Below are positions 12,419 through 24,599 of a DNA stretch of 64,000 nucleotides, piece by piece. The translations under genes were made by a program, and so were the position numbers. Numbering within the stretch: the first letter of the stretch is position 1; each line of letters opens with the position of its first letter. Source of the DNA: Typhlomys cinereus (Eukaryota; Chordata; Mammalia; Rodentia; Platacanthomyidae); the NCBI GenBank assembly GCA_023101885.1, contig JALPQD010000088.1, forward strand, positions 1,275,501-1,339,500. Reading direction: 5' to 3'. The notes beneath the pieces were generated by a model. The model saw only the letters and a list, made by a program, of their open reading frames with translations. It searched no databases and had not been told where the DNA came from.

Positions 12419-12616
12419 ACCACGGACGAATTCGCGAACCACCATGGATGCCTCCACCTCCTTCTGCCCCGGGATTCACAGGCTCCGCCCTACCAGGACC
12501 AGAAGCGCAGGCCGCCCCCGCTTCTGCCTGGCGCCTATACGTGGGATCTGGGATCCAAACTCAGGACCTTCCGCCTGCAAGGCGGAGGCTTAACTCCTGA
12601 GCCACCTCTCCAGCCC
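12328..12616 (-). mobile_element. B2-type SINE, short-body subfamily (copy 2)
   Basis: Full-length antisense copy with perfect 15-bp target-site duplications gaaggtaatgttctt at 12313-12327 and 12617-12631. It has a (GT)n of about 20 units at 12374-12414 and a GC-rich body lacking the ttgtttact segment. The pol III B-box lies in gagttcggatcc-type sequence on the minus strand. Frames here (up to 137 codons) are SINE-derived. Confidence 0.95.
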
Positions 12617-12631
12617 GAAGGTAATGTTCTT

Positions 12632-14217
12632 ATTCCTCTACACAAGTTAAACTATCAGACTTATTAGAAAAAGACCCTGACCTCCCAATATACAGCCATC
12701 TCTCACATCCCTAAAACATATACTCACAATGTTTTAGCTATTTCTATTCATTTCTATCCATGTACCTGAACCTATGAAGCTCATAGGTTTCATTTTTCTG
12801 TTTTAGGAAATAACTATTCAAATCCTACATAGGAATATGAAAATTTATCTTCTTTTACTATCTTCCTCAAGCCCTCTCTCTCTTACAAACAAGAACAGTT
12901 TCAGTAGCTCTCACATTGTAGTTGTACAATACATTTGCAAATTTGTTTTCTCATGTCAAATTACAAATATTGATGTGGTTCTGGAAGTTGTTCCTAGGTA
13001 AAGCATTAAATATACAATTATTTTTACTTTCAGAAATAATTAGTGAATCCCTCTTTCTTCCTACAATTAGTAATCATTCTTTTGTTATGATTTTGGAATG
13101 TTTATTTGGTTAAATTATTTGTAAAGTTAATATGAGTGATTCATCCACATGCATTTTCTGCAATTACATAATTTACCTTTCAACCTGTTCTTCCTATAGA
13201 CAGCTCTCTTTATTCCTAAGAACATCCCATTCTGCAGATGTTTTCTTCTGGATCTGTGACAATGTTGTTATCCAGGGATTTTCTTTCCATGCCCACCTGT
13301 GGCTTTGATTTCAGCCATGACAGATTCTAGGTCTCAGAAGATGAGCTCTTTGAGTTGTTTCCTTTTTCTGTGATCATTAAGATCAAATTAATTTGAGAGC
13401 ACAAGGGAGGGAAAATGATTGCTTTTTAATATAATGATCCAAATATAGTAATTGTTACTGATTCTGCAGTATCCAATCACTTACTTTTTAGAATTTCACT
13501 TTTTAATTGGTTTTTATTATTTGACACATATAATGAAATTTACTATTTCCAGCCTCCATTACCTTTTTTACCCCATTTCTATATCTTGATGAGACCCTTC
13601 TTTGTCTCAATAGGTTTTCTGAGTAGTCACATGTCCCTAACCACCTGAGAAAATGTTCTAACATCAAAAGAATATGCTTAAAAGGAAAAGAAATGAGGGA
13701 GAAATAAATATTTCAAAGCCTAAAATTTAGTAACAAAGACAGCAGTTTAGGACTGTGAATGGTTATATTTCTATAAGACTTTGAGCTTCCAGTATACGAG
13801 AGGTTCTCTTCAGGAAAAATGGAAATAACAAAAAGTTATTAATTAAGTATGCAGAGCAAACTTTTCTAAGGATAAGAAAACTAAACTGAAACTAAAACCA
13901 TCTCTAAAGTGTTCCTTGTAGCCCTTGATGATTTCTTTTCTATTTGTAAACCTAAACCTTGAAAACTGTTCTTTATTTGCTGTTAGTCTGACAAAAGGCT
14001 GAAGAATTATTCAAGGCAAACCTTCATGCTTTCACAAATGTTACTTTTAGAGGTTCAAACTTAAAACACAAAAAAAGGAAACAGTGCCGTGTGCAACCAG
14101 ATTTGGAGAGAGATCACAGTCTCGCATACAATTTACTATTGTACACTATGAAAGCAGTTTTATTTTATTGTTGGCTCTTGATAATCACTTACTGTATTTA
14201 TAAATTAAACTTATCTT
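12632..14217. other. Unique AT-rich sequence
   Basis: About 1.6 kb with no supported gene or transposon. Confidence 0.55.
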
Positions 14218-14363
14218 GTAATCCTTTTTCATGAATTAGTATGCTTACATGTATATTTTCTGTGATGTAAATGTTGAAGCTTGATGGTAAATTAAGGCAA
14301 GGAAATAGAATAGCTATTAGAAAAAAAAGTGTCTTCATATGTTATTAAATGTACAGGAACAAG
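14218..14363 (+). repeat. Direct repeat, copy 1
   Basis: About 145 bp resembling 15098-15239 in the same orientation. They share gtaatcc at the start, atgaattagt/atggattagt, then a run of nearly 30 identical bases around taaattaaggcaaggaaata. Similarity fades at both ends. Confidence 0.75.
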
Positions 14364-15097
14364 GACAGAGTTTGTAGGATTTAGTACCTCCCTCATTTGA
14401 GGCATCCATTCCTCTCAGGACTCTACACAAATGGGTAGATTCCTTCCACACTGGTTGAATGCAGAACCCCACTAGTACAGACTTCTAATTACTACTTGCT
14501 CTGTATAACCGTGTCTGAACTCTATTCACCTGCCAGACTCCACAATTTCTTTTTCTGGTGACTTTTACTTAATTGGGGTCAAAATTTCTGTGTCCTTGTG
14601 AAACTGTGACTTTGCCATTTGTTTCTTCCTTCAGCTTCATACAGCCGAAAAAAGTCACTTTTGGGGTATAGATACTTAATTTGCAAAAATCAGAGCTTCT
14701 ATGAGGAACAGATCTTGCCTGAATCCTGCAGTCATTTTTATATGACTGACTTATTATTTATTGTGAGAGTGGAGAATTAAAACCTGTCATTTATCCTGAA
14801 ATTAATCATGTTTAAACTGTTAATACGATTGTTGAACAAAAGATTAGCAATAATGACCACTAAAGACTCAAAATTTGATCTTACCAATGATGGTGTATTT
14901 GGGTTCTGTGTATCAATTCTGGGAACTATCTAAATCAATATAATATGGAAATGCTGAAACTAAATCTGATAAAGTTCTGAAATATAATATAGTTCTGTAC
15001 ATGTGTGTGCCATATGGTACAATTTAAATGTAGGTGGCTAAGGGAAATTGCCCAGTGTTATTCAGCTAATAAACAAAGCAGGCCATATTAAAATCTA
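14364..15097. other. Unique sequence between the two direct repeats
   Basis: No transposon signature was identified. It could be the part originally separating a duplicated segment. Confidence 0.5.
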
Positions 15098-15239
15098 GTA
15101 ATCCTTATTCATGGATTAGTTTGCATGTACATTTTCTGTGAAGTAAATGTTGAAGTTCGATGGTAAATTAAGGCAAGGAAATAGAATACGTTTTACAAAA
15201 ATGTTTCTCCATGTGTTATTAAAATGTCCATGGGCAAAG
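15098..15239 (+). repeat. Direct repeat, copy 2
   Basis: Second member of the pair at 14218-14363, offset by about 880 bp. The 64-codon frame at 15147-15341 overlaps it and is not gene-like. Confidence 0.75.
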
Positions 15240-15616
15240 TCTGTTTCTAGAAGTGAGCTTCAAAGCTTAATTTTCATCAACATTCTCCAAATATATCACA
15301 CATTCTATGATACTAGGCACGTGATGAAAAATATGAAATGAAATGATATTCTAGTTTCTTACTCGAAAAGGAAAAAGTTAAATTCCACTGGCAGTAAGCA
15401 GGTTCTATTCATCGGAATTTTGAAACACTATGAATGAAAATTGAGCAAGCTATTTTAAAACAACAAATCTTATTTTTATCAACTCAGATATATTGAATGT
15501 CTTCAATCTAGACAGCTCCCTTATAGATAATTTAACATGACAAGCAAGTAGGATAATTTCTGGACTATTGAGTGCAGTTTACTTTTGATTTAATCCCATA
15601 TATTACAAAGCACATA
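15240..15616. other. Unique sequence, nothing recognised
   Basis: No feature supported. Confidence 0.5.
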
Positions 15617-15795
15617 AAGTAACATGTGGAAGGCCAGTGAGATGCCTCAGAAGATGTAAGGTACCTACTCAAAAAAACTGTTGTCCTGGCTTTGATTCCC
15701 AGAAGTCCACATTTTAGGCGGAAGGAGCTAGCTTCCAAAAGTTGTCCTGTGACCTCCACATATGATCATGGTTTGCTTTCACACACCATCACTCT
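15617..15795 (+). mobile_element. Old tRNA-derived (B2/B4-like) SINE
   Basis: It starts ggccagtgagatgcctcaga, has a tttgattcccagaa B-box region and later gtgacctccacatatgatcatgg, the order seen in rodent B2/B4 SINEs. No tail or target-site duplication is clear. Confidence 0.6.
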
Positions 15796-16677
15796 CTCTC
15801 AAAAATGTTTTAGGATATGCCCTTTTTAATTAAAGGGAATATCATTATAATACTAGTAGTTTACTCTAATCTTTTATAATTACTTTTAGAAAATACGGTG
15901 ATTATTTGCAATTTCAGGGAGAGATATTGCCTTTGCTAGTCTGTGTCAGATATAGGTAGCAAATATTACAGTCAACACAAGCTGAGATACATATGCTTAC
16001 ATTTATATTACTTAACAAATTACAATGGAAATAGTCTTAGGAGTGAATGTATAGGAAAGAGTCATTAAAATTTATTAACAGACAAAATTTAGTATTATAA
16101 TCAAAACTGTGATTTATGGATAATTGTTGAAGAAGGCTCAATTTTGTTCTTTGTAATAAACTCTGCACAGATTAATAAGTAAGGTAGTGGAGCTTGGTTG
16201 ACTGACTGAAAACTCATTTAGGTGATTTTCCTATCTCCCTATTAGTATATGGCACAAAGTGTCAAAGGTATTTTCTGCTCAAGTAGCAGCAAATATGCTA
16301 GGCTATTGTTAAAAAGGGAAGCACACAGGCCAATGTAAAATAATTATCATATTTTTCCCAAAATAACAGGTGAAGTCCCGAAGGAACAACTCTCCTTGTC
16401 TGAGAGGTGATCCCTGCTTGAGACATGGAGTAAAAACCAAACAGGATTTTGTCTAGAACAGATTATTCACAACACAATATTTTAGTTAAATACAAACCAG
16501 GACTTCATTTACTAAATGTTCCTAAATGTTGTTTGTAAGTGGAATTTCTTAATTGCAGTATTTTCACTGAAACTATGTTGGGAGTTCTAAATATCCCATC
16601 TTATTTATGTTCCTGTGTATTCGTCTCAAGCATTTTCTCTACAATTACAATACATTGCCAATAAATGAGCAATAATT
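15796..16677. other. Unique sequence, nothing recognised
   Basis: AT-rich; no supported feature. Confidence 0.55.
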
Positions 16678-16694
16678 CCAAGATGACAATCTTT

Positions 16695-16746
16695 TTTTAT
16701 TATTATTTATTCAACTGTGCGCATTTGCATGTGTACGTGCGCGCAC

Positions 16747-16785
<39 letters not shown>

Positions 16786-16983
16786 ACCACGGACGAATTC
16801 GCGAACCACCATGGACGCCTCCACCTCCTTCTGCCCCGGGATTCACAGGCTCCGCCCTACCAGGACCAGAAGCGCAGGCCGCCCCCGCTTCCGCCTGGCG
16901 CCTATACGTGGGATCTGGGATCCGAACTCAGGACCTTCCACCTGCAAGGCGGAGGCTTAACCCCTGAGCCACCTCTCCAGCCC
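16695..16983 (-). mobile_element. B2-type SINE, short-body subfamily (copy 3)
   Basis: Full-length antisense copy close in sequence to copy 2. Flanks ccaagatgacaatcttt (16678) and ccaagatgataatcttt (16984) form a 17-bp target-site duplication with one mismatch. Internal (GT)n at 16748-16782 is preceded by a gcgcacgc patch. Confidence 0.95.
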
Positions 16984-17000
16984 CCAAGATGATAATCTTT

Positions 17001-18002
17001 GACCCAACCTTTATGCTTGCTGTTGCTCACTGAATAAATCAAATTTGTCACCCACACTATATTTGAGGAATTTAATTGACTGCATAAAACTTTTTATTAC
17101 TATCTTAGTTTCTATGATTCATATCCTGTATCAGATACTTTAATTTTCTACATAAGTGTCAAAAGCTTGTCCTTAGTTTTTAATAAAAAAGTTAATATCT
17201 ATCTGGGAAATTATAATACACATATTTTAAGCTTATCTGCAATCATTTAGTTATCTCCTGATTACAATACTTTATCAAATTCTTATGGATATGTCCATAT
17301 TCCAAAGCCATTAATGAATAAATAAAATATGTATGTACCAGATCCAATTGGTATATTTCAGATAGCTTAGATTTAATAAAATCATAATTGAAAATGTAGA
17401 AAATGATTTAATTTATAAAAATATTCAATACACCAAAATTAAAAATGACCTGCAGTTTAAACACAGAATGTTACATTGTATTTGCAGTCATGTAATGAAA
17501 TAGTATTCATTTATTAAACTAGATAAAGTCATAACACTAAAGTACGATTATAAAATTAAGTGAACAAACCTCAAATTATATAAAGAATATAATCCCAGCT
17601 TTGCTACAAATAAATCAATATGAACTCCAGATATTAAGTTAAAATATTAGCAATGGCAATGTTGGTTAGTGACCGGGTCATTGTTTTGAACTGCTCCTGA
17701 TTTTTCAAATACACTTCAGTATGTGTACAAATTTTATATTTGACAGGATAAATTTTATTTAAAATGTAGAATCTTGAAGAATCTTGGAAATGCAGCAATT
17801 TCAAAGCAGATCTTAATATGTCAATATTACCCATTACTGTCTTTCCAAGAGTTTTTCTTCTTTTTTAGTAAATAATTTTACAAACACAATTTTATAAACA
17901 AAAACACAAAGTAAGCTCTACGATCTAGCAGGACACTTTTTACAGCTTCTTCAGGTTTCAAACAAATTAACCTTCACTTTAATATAGAACAGTGTGACAT
18001 CT
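17001..18002. other. Unique AT-rich sequence
   Basis: One kilobase with no recognised feature. A 66-codon minus frame at 17634-17834 has no motif. Confidence 0.55.
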
Positions 18003-18116
18003 TCTTTAAGGGTTATAAGAGGAAAAGGAGAGGGATGGGATTGGGGACAACAGGTGAGAAGATTATAAATTCACTATATTCATGTATACATTAAATAATA
18101 AAAGAAAATATAAAGT
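18003..18116 (+). mobile_element. Possible old L1 3' end
   Basis: A purine-rich stretch (gaggaaaaggagagggatgg) is followed by an A-rich taataaaagaaaa tail, the layout of a rodent L1 3' end. Too short to be sure. Confidence 0.4.
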
Positions 18117-18740
18117 AAACAATATATGTCTTTCTATCCTTATATATTACAATTTCAAATAAATTCAGAAATAACAACTTATTCCCGTAGACAACTGGAA
18201 GAAGCACTTAGTTTGATTATTTTTTAACTCAATGGTATAGTTTTGCTTAAACTTTCCAAATCTTGAAATAACCTAGATTTTGTTGGGCATTTTCTTTTTG
18301 AATATTGAAGTGGTTGTATAGTTCTCCCTCTTCTCAGGAAAGATATCTCACCAACATTAGCTTTCTGATATCACAAAACTTTTCATTTGAAATTCTGAAG
18401 GTATGATCCACTGTAATAATGTCTGAGACCACTTGTTTCATTAACTGGTCTTCCCTGATGACGTAGCTCAAATAAAATCTCATTTAATGAGAGATACAGA
18501 CAGTCAATGATTATCACTTAATTATCCTCCCCAAGGAAATCTCATAAGATATGAATTAAATATTTGGGTTTTATAAAAAAATGATAATGAACATAAAATG
18601 AAGACACTTCTATTCATATTTTATAATGATATCAATTTGATGCTTTCTGCAGATGTATCCAGCATATGCCTTACATTATGTTCATTCACAGGCACATAAT
18701 GATAATAACAATAGTAATTACTGTATTTAATGAACTTTAT
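18117..18740. other. Unique sequence, nothing recognised
   Basis: No feature supported. Confidence 0.5.
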
Positions 18741-19129
18741 GTTTTGGTCTCATTACACACTGCTGAAACAAAATATCTGACCCAAGCAATGCAACACAAA
18801 GGTTTTGTTCATTCACAATTTCAAGTTAAAGTCCATCAGAGGCTGGAAATAACTGGTCACATTTCAGCCACAGAAAGAACAGAAAGAAAGAACCAGTCCT
18901 TGAATGTCTATTGCTTCCTCTCTCCATTGTTATACCATTTAGACCACCAAGCCCAGGAAAATGACCCTGTTTACAATGTACTTTGTCTTCACACACTAAT
19001 GAATGCAATCCAAACAATTATTCATAGGCATGCCCAGAGACCAAACTTAATCTAGAGGATCTGTCTTAGGTGGTCCCTTAAGCTTCCCACCTTGGTGTCA
19101 GGTTAAAACTACTAACCATCACAGAAATT
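18741..19129 (-). mobile_element. MaLR-type LTR, antisense
   Basis: The right end aaaactactaaccatcacag reads in reverse as a tgtgatggttagtag LTR start. The left part (gctgaaacaaaatatctgac) matches the 3' part of such LTRs. The 129-codon frame at 18666-19055 is a by-product of this element. Confidence 0.6.
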
Positions 19130-20086
19130 TGTCACAGAAACAATTTTAAAATTATTACATATACTACCAGACTCAATTTCAGGTAAGTAATATTGAAGGA
19201 CAGCATACATACATATATAAAATTCATAAATCATAAGTGAAAATTTTATAATGGTTCTGATATTGGCAAACATCTAGGAGATAAAATCAGTCCCAATGAT
19301 AACCTCTGTCTTGCAAAGATAGGTAATTTTATTTATGATATCATACTTACATCTGTCTCATATTTTCCCTCTTTGTTGGGTAAAACTGAAACCTACTATG
19401 TAATTTACTTTCACCCTTTCTCTGTAGAACAATAGAATTTGAACTCAATAGAAACATGCAGAGGGACGTGCCTGTTCAGAAATAAGGTGAGCTAAATGTG
19501 AAATGCTGAATAGTTTGTTACTGTTTTGTCCTCTGAAGAAAAGGATATAGAACAATAAATTAACCGCCAAGCTCAGTATAGCTTAGCCTTGTCTCTCAGT
19601 ATCCCCCACAGAGTGCTTTGAAATGGAGAGTTTAATTCCTACTAAACTGTCCTCCAAATTTAAGAAAAAGCTATAGACATCTTTCTCTTCATGTCCCCTA
19701 CCTGTCACACCTATTCTCGTCTGCATCTTCCTGGCTAGAACAACTTTGCTTGCTATTTTCAGGCAGGCTGGACACCATCACTCATACTGGAATGATGAGA
19801 AATGTGACATGAATTTATTTCAGCAGAGCAGAGCTTTTCGAGCCCCTTGTGTGGTTCAGAAAAGTTCAGCTTTGAGTTAAATCAGCTGCAAATGATTACA
19901 TTAAATTGTTCGAAAGTACAATTTTTTCTTACCTTGTATTTCTTGTGCTCAATACAGTGATCATCAAGCAGTAAAACTAACACTAAGTGATAATGGTCAA
20001 GTATTTTCCTAACTAAAATGAAGAAATAAAACTTCAAGAATGTATTTTCTGTATCTATTGCTAGAAGAAAAAAAATGTTTATTTGA
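19130..20086. other. Unique sequence, nothing recognised
   Basis: No feature supported. Confidence 0.5.
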
Positions 20087-20146
20087 ATATTCTCTGTCTC
20101 TGTCTCTGTCTCTATCTCTCTGTCTCTGTCTCTGTCTCTCTCTGTC

Positions 20147-20187
<41 letters not shown>

Positions 20188-20188
20188 A
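20087..20188. repeat. (CTCTGT)n/(CT)n simple repeat
   Basis: About 100 bp of ctctgt hexamers grading into ct dinucleotides. It creates an Arg/Glu-rich 111-codon frame on the minus strand that is not a gene. Confidence 0.9.
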
Positions 20189-21404
20189 TGTTCTAGTCCA
20201 CTAGGACACTGTGACATGTACTTGGAGCTGTACCTCAGTGCGTCACTTACTGTACCAGATTTTGCTCATTGAACTGTAGAAGCATTCAGTGAACTCAATA
20301 TTCTCTTTCATGCAATTATACAACCCATTACATATATTCAAATAGATAGCCACTTGGTATGTTTAGAAAAAGAAATTTAAAAGAGTAAGACTGAAAACTT
20401 CCCAGGTAAATCTAAACACAAAATCCTGAAATGGTAATACTGAAAATCAATCTAATTCATTTTATTTGAAAAGTGAAAGAAAATCATCTCTGATCACTAA
20501 GGCACAGGCACTGCCTGGCAAACATTCAAAATCAAACTTCAACAGCTCCAAAACCTAATGGATTTATCACTATGCTGTGCAGCTGCAGCATGCATCAACA
20601 AGCACGATTTACTTTTGAATGAGTGGAAAATCAGAACTTCATGGAGAAATGTGTACATTTTCATCACACAATCCATTTCTCTCTCTTTTCAAATATACAA
20701 TATGCCATCCGCTGCCAATATCATCACTACGGCTGAAAAACAGCAGAAGATGAAGCTAAAAAACATGGAAATTTTGACTATCTAGACATACCATTTAAAA
20801 ATATCAAAAGCCGTAGACTCAATTTGTATGTGTGCACAGCTATATGCTCCCATTTGCTTCTCTCTTTATTTATCTTGTCTTTATATATATATATTGTTTC
20901 TCTGCATAGACACACAGCAATCCTTATTAAAGATGTTTCAATCATTCAGCACATGACTAAATGTTCTTCCTTTTAGCAAATGACTTGATCATCACCTTGA
21001 GCTAGATTCTTTCCTATGAATACTCACTGTGCCCTCTTTGAAAGTTGAACATGTTACTCACAGTACTGAATTACAACCGGCAATGTATATGCCTGACTCT
21101 CCAAGGAAATTGTGGATGCCATTAGGGCCCAGATTACCTTGCTCTAATTACATTTTGAGAGCATACTAAATCAATGAAGAAGAATAGAGAAGATGAACAA
21201 AATGGTAAATGCTGACAGCAAGTCCACTGCCAGATGAATGTGCTGCTGTAACATCCGGTAAAGTATAGCATGGGATAGGTCGAGTGAGGTCAGGAAAACA
21301 GAGGCAGACAGCTCTGTATGAAAGCTTGTCCTGAACAAATGTGAAAACCTGGAGAGCAAAGTGAAGGATTTGTTGTGGGAGTTTTAATAAAAGACCCTCT
21401 TTTA
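20189..21404. other. Unique sequence
   Basis: No transposon recognised. The part at about 20490-20760 has mixed composition with an E-box-like cagctgcagc, but there is not enough to call a regulatory element. Confidence 0.5.
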
Positions 21405-21647
21405 GGGCTGGAGAGGTGGCCCATGGATTAAGAGAAAAGACCTGAGTTTGGATCCCAGATCCAATGTAAAAATGCCAGGCAGAAATGGCAGCAGGTTGCA
21501 GTTCAGGCCCTGGGATCCTACCTTTTTAGGCCTAGGAAACTCCTGAGCAAAACAATAAGAAGGCAGAACAGTCCAGAAAGATTCCCATAGATACACTTAG
21601 ACCTTCAGACTGCCCTCTTCCACACACACCCAAACACACACACACCA
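21405..21647 (+). mobile_element. B2-type SINE, ancestral copy
   Basis: It starts gggctggagaggtggcccat, with the B-box gagtttggatcccagatcc. The central block resembles the 51.5-kb copy and the tail is CA-rich (21622-21645). It is diverged, with an imperfect flanking match aaaagaccc/aaaagatccc. Confidence 0.8.
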
Positions 21648-22794
21648 AAAAGATCCCACATTCTCTTTTCTTTCAATTCCTTATACATTCTTTTTTTTTT
21701 TAACTGTTTCACATTTGTTATTTCATATACTTCTTAAAGGGATGAACGATCAAAACATAAATCAGTGCATGTCGTTCTCTAAAGGAAACAAGATGTGAGC
21801 TATACAATGTTATCTAGATTCTCAGCCTGGCAAAATCTAGGATCTTTAAAGAGAACTTTAGCCCTCTAGCTTTAGAACTTAATGTTTTTTGGAAAATGAA
21901 GCGTGTTTTTTTTCTTTCAATACTGACAGGCAGAACGGACTTGTTAAATCCTCTGGTGAAGAGGTATTTGCACTTACATGTGTATGATGTTAATTTATGC
22001 TGGTTGAGCCGTAAATATCAAGCAGCAACATCCTAAAACCTCCAATGTGTAATAGACTCATTCATTTGATGTAATCACTTACCTGCGCCCCACAGTTCAC
22101 ATTCCATTTTGCATTCCTAACTGTAAACTATCGATACTTGACTTTTTCCAAACTGAAGGTAATTCTTGGACTGTATCAAACATAATGATTCTTCTCAAAC
22201 TAACTGGAAAATATTTATTGATATGTAATGTATGTAATGATATACAATGTAAAATATGTAATGATGTGTGCCAAAAATATTTCCTGGTATTCAGAAGATT
22301 AATCCTCTTGTAACTCAATTCATGGATGATGGTGGCCTAAAGTTCCTGCTTCCAATGGATCAGGTTTCCAGATGCCATAGAGATGGCTTTAATAAAACAA
22401 CTGGTACTAGGCAGCCATTTCCAGCCTAAGGCTTACCTCCCAAAGGTAAGATATTTGCATATTTTTCTTTTCTATCCAGTTTGTAGGATTTCCAACCTTA
22501 CCTTCGGTTAAGTTTTGTTGAGAATTGATGGAAATTCATACCAGAGTTCTTTGCATTCCAGATATAAGTAAAAAATCAAAGTTTTTTTTTTCATTTATTC
22601 CTTCAGGAATAGGTAAGGAGGAGTTAATAGAGTCATTTTATACTTTGGCAAGGGCAATTTTTTAAAGGCAAACATGTTTACAAGAGGATCTAGTTGTTGG
22701 TTTTTGGGTGGATGCACACATAAGTCATTCATTTTATTGTGGGTTTCAAGAAAGATTAGTTAATATTTATTAGACTTACTATGTTTCTGTCATC
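21648..22794. other. Unique sequence, nothing recognised
   Basis: No feature supported; an atgtaatg-rich patch lies at about 22220-22265. Confidence 0.5.
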
Positions 22795-23132
22795 ATTTGA
22801 AATGTGCCCCCCATAGTCTTGTGTATTTGGGAAGGTCATGGTACCTTTAGGATATAGTCTTGCTGGAAGAAGGCAGTCATAGTGGAAGATTTCAAAGTGG
22901 ATTAGTTCCCCACCTGCCCTCTTGGAGAGTATGTTTTTGCAGTTAGAAGTCTTGCAGCTTTCAGCTTCCAAGTTGTTTGTAGTGACTTAGCCGGTCTCCA
23001 GTTTCTGCCAGTCGCTCATACCTTTCCCACAATGAAAGGGAATTTTAAGCTGAAAATACATCTCCATTTCTCCCTCAAGTTGCTTGATTTTGGGTTTTCT
23101 CTTAAAGCAACAGAAAAGAGTAAGTAGTACAC
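22795..23132 (+). mobile_element. MaLR LTR
   Basis: Starts with an atttgaaatgtgccccccat block, then gtacctttaggatatagtct. It follows the same order as the LTR at 9893 and runs into an internal region bearing a primer-binding-site-like sequence. Confidence 0.65.
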
Positions 23133-23470
23133 AAATTGGTACCAAGAGAGGGGTATTGCTGTGAGATTAAGAGCATCTGGTACCACAATGCGAAGTGCTT
23201 TGAAGTTGACAGAAATTGGTGCTAAGAATGGTGTTGTTGAGTGAGATTAAGAGAATCCAGTACCAAAAAGTGAAGTTGTTGCTTCTGAAGCTGAGAGAAG
23301 TTGGTTCACAACAGTGTGGCCAATGCTATGATGTGACTAGTGTGCCTTTGGAATGGTGGAACCCCATTCCTTTGGAACTGAGATGCTTTCAACAAGAAGT
23401 TCATCTATTAGACATAGAGTTGCAGGATTCAGAGTTTGCCATGCTGGTTTTCAGTCTTGTTATGGGGTAA
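23133..23470 (+). mobile_element. MaLR/ERVL internal region with partial tandem duplication
   Basis: aattggtaccaagagagggg (near 23131) resembles the tRNA-Leu primer binding site region of MaLR elements, followed by gtattgctgtgagattaaga. A second, diverged copy of the same about 83-bp segment starts near 23215. Homologous internal sequence occurs at 10206-10970. Confidence 0.6.
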
Positions 23471-23860
23471 CTAAAACAATATTTATTATGTGTGTGTATG
23501 GTATCTGTGTGTTTATCCATGGAGGCCAGCAGATGACTTCCTGTGTCATGCTTTATCACTCCTTGCCTTATTCACTTGAGGCAGGATTTCTCTGTAAAAA
23601 AGAATACAATTTTCTTGAGTTACCTGATGTACCAGACTTTTGAAGCTTCTATTATGGGGGGTTCATAATAAGCTGCCAGATACTCCCTCCATGATCTCAT
23701 AGAGTTGACTATTTTTCATCATCCAGATGTAGTGTCTGAGGCACATGAGGTTGTGCTATTTTTAATATTTTTTTAATGTGGGCATTGGAGATTCAAACTC
23801 AGGTCCTCATGTTTCCATAAGAAATACACTTATCTATTAAACCATCTCTTCAACTCCTTA
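23471..23860 (-). mobile_element. Probable old B2/B3-like SINE, antisense
   Basis: It contains a TG-rich start, ccatggaggccagcagatga, aggcaggatttctctgtaaa, and near its right end gattcaaactcaggtcctca and aaccatctcttcaactcc. These correspond to an antisense tRNA-derived SINE body and head. Highly diverged and perhaps composite. Confidence 0.5.
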
Positions 23861-24599
23861 TTAGACATTTAATTCAATATCTCACACAGTGCTCAGCACA
23901 AATAGCCATGGCACATTGGTACATGGAATCAAGATTCCTGAATCCAGAAAGTGTTTCCAGCATAGAAAATGAAACAAGGACTGCAGTGTGCTCTCTGGTG
24001 AGTCCTTCAGAGGGTACTCTAATGACTAGACATGATTTTATGTAGCTTAGCACCTTCAACTCATCAAGAAGAGTGTGATCTCTTATTTTGTAAAAGTATC
24101 TCTTTCATAATTAAAGAACCAAGAGATAAGATTTATTCAATCTCCTCATTTGGCACAAACCCAGGTTTTAATAATACAACATATTTAAACCTTTCTGGAA
24201 CCAGATTGCAGTAAATAATCACAGAAAAATTGACCTTATCACCACTGATGAACTCCAAATGCATTATTTATCATTGATTTAAATAACTCCCAGAAGTACA
24301 CTTAAGAAAATAGCATTCTACTTCAATTCTAAGAACCAGTGTGGCTAGAGAAGACTTATGTGCTTCTCCATCACAGTCACCTCATTTCCAGACCATTAAC
24401 TTCAGTGAATTTCTTGTCTTGATGAGTGTAAAACTACTGCTCACCAATCATCCTCAGAGATGGCTGGACTTCCTATGATATAAGCTAACGAAACAAATCC
24501 TAACAGGAAAATGAAGTTCTAATCAACATTTCTAGTTCTCACAGAGCAACTGGTGACAATTCTTCCTTTAAATAGTTAAGGAACATATAAATCACATAT
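23861..24599. other. Unique sequence, nothing recognised
   Basis: No feature supported. Confidence 0.5.

Noticed and set aside
12254..12667. 137-codon frame with Cys-Val repeats, and similar frames at 16717-16992, 25686-26108, 43708-44028 and 49845-50094
   Set aside because: All are translations of the B2-type SINE and its GT/CA tract; the same peptide pattern recurs at every copy.
19882..20217. Arg/Glu-rich 111-codon frame
   Set aside because: Generated by the CTCTGT simple repeat.
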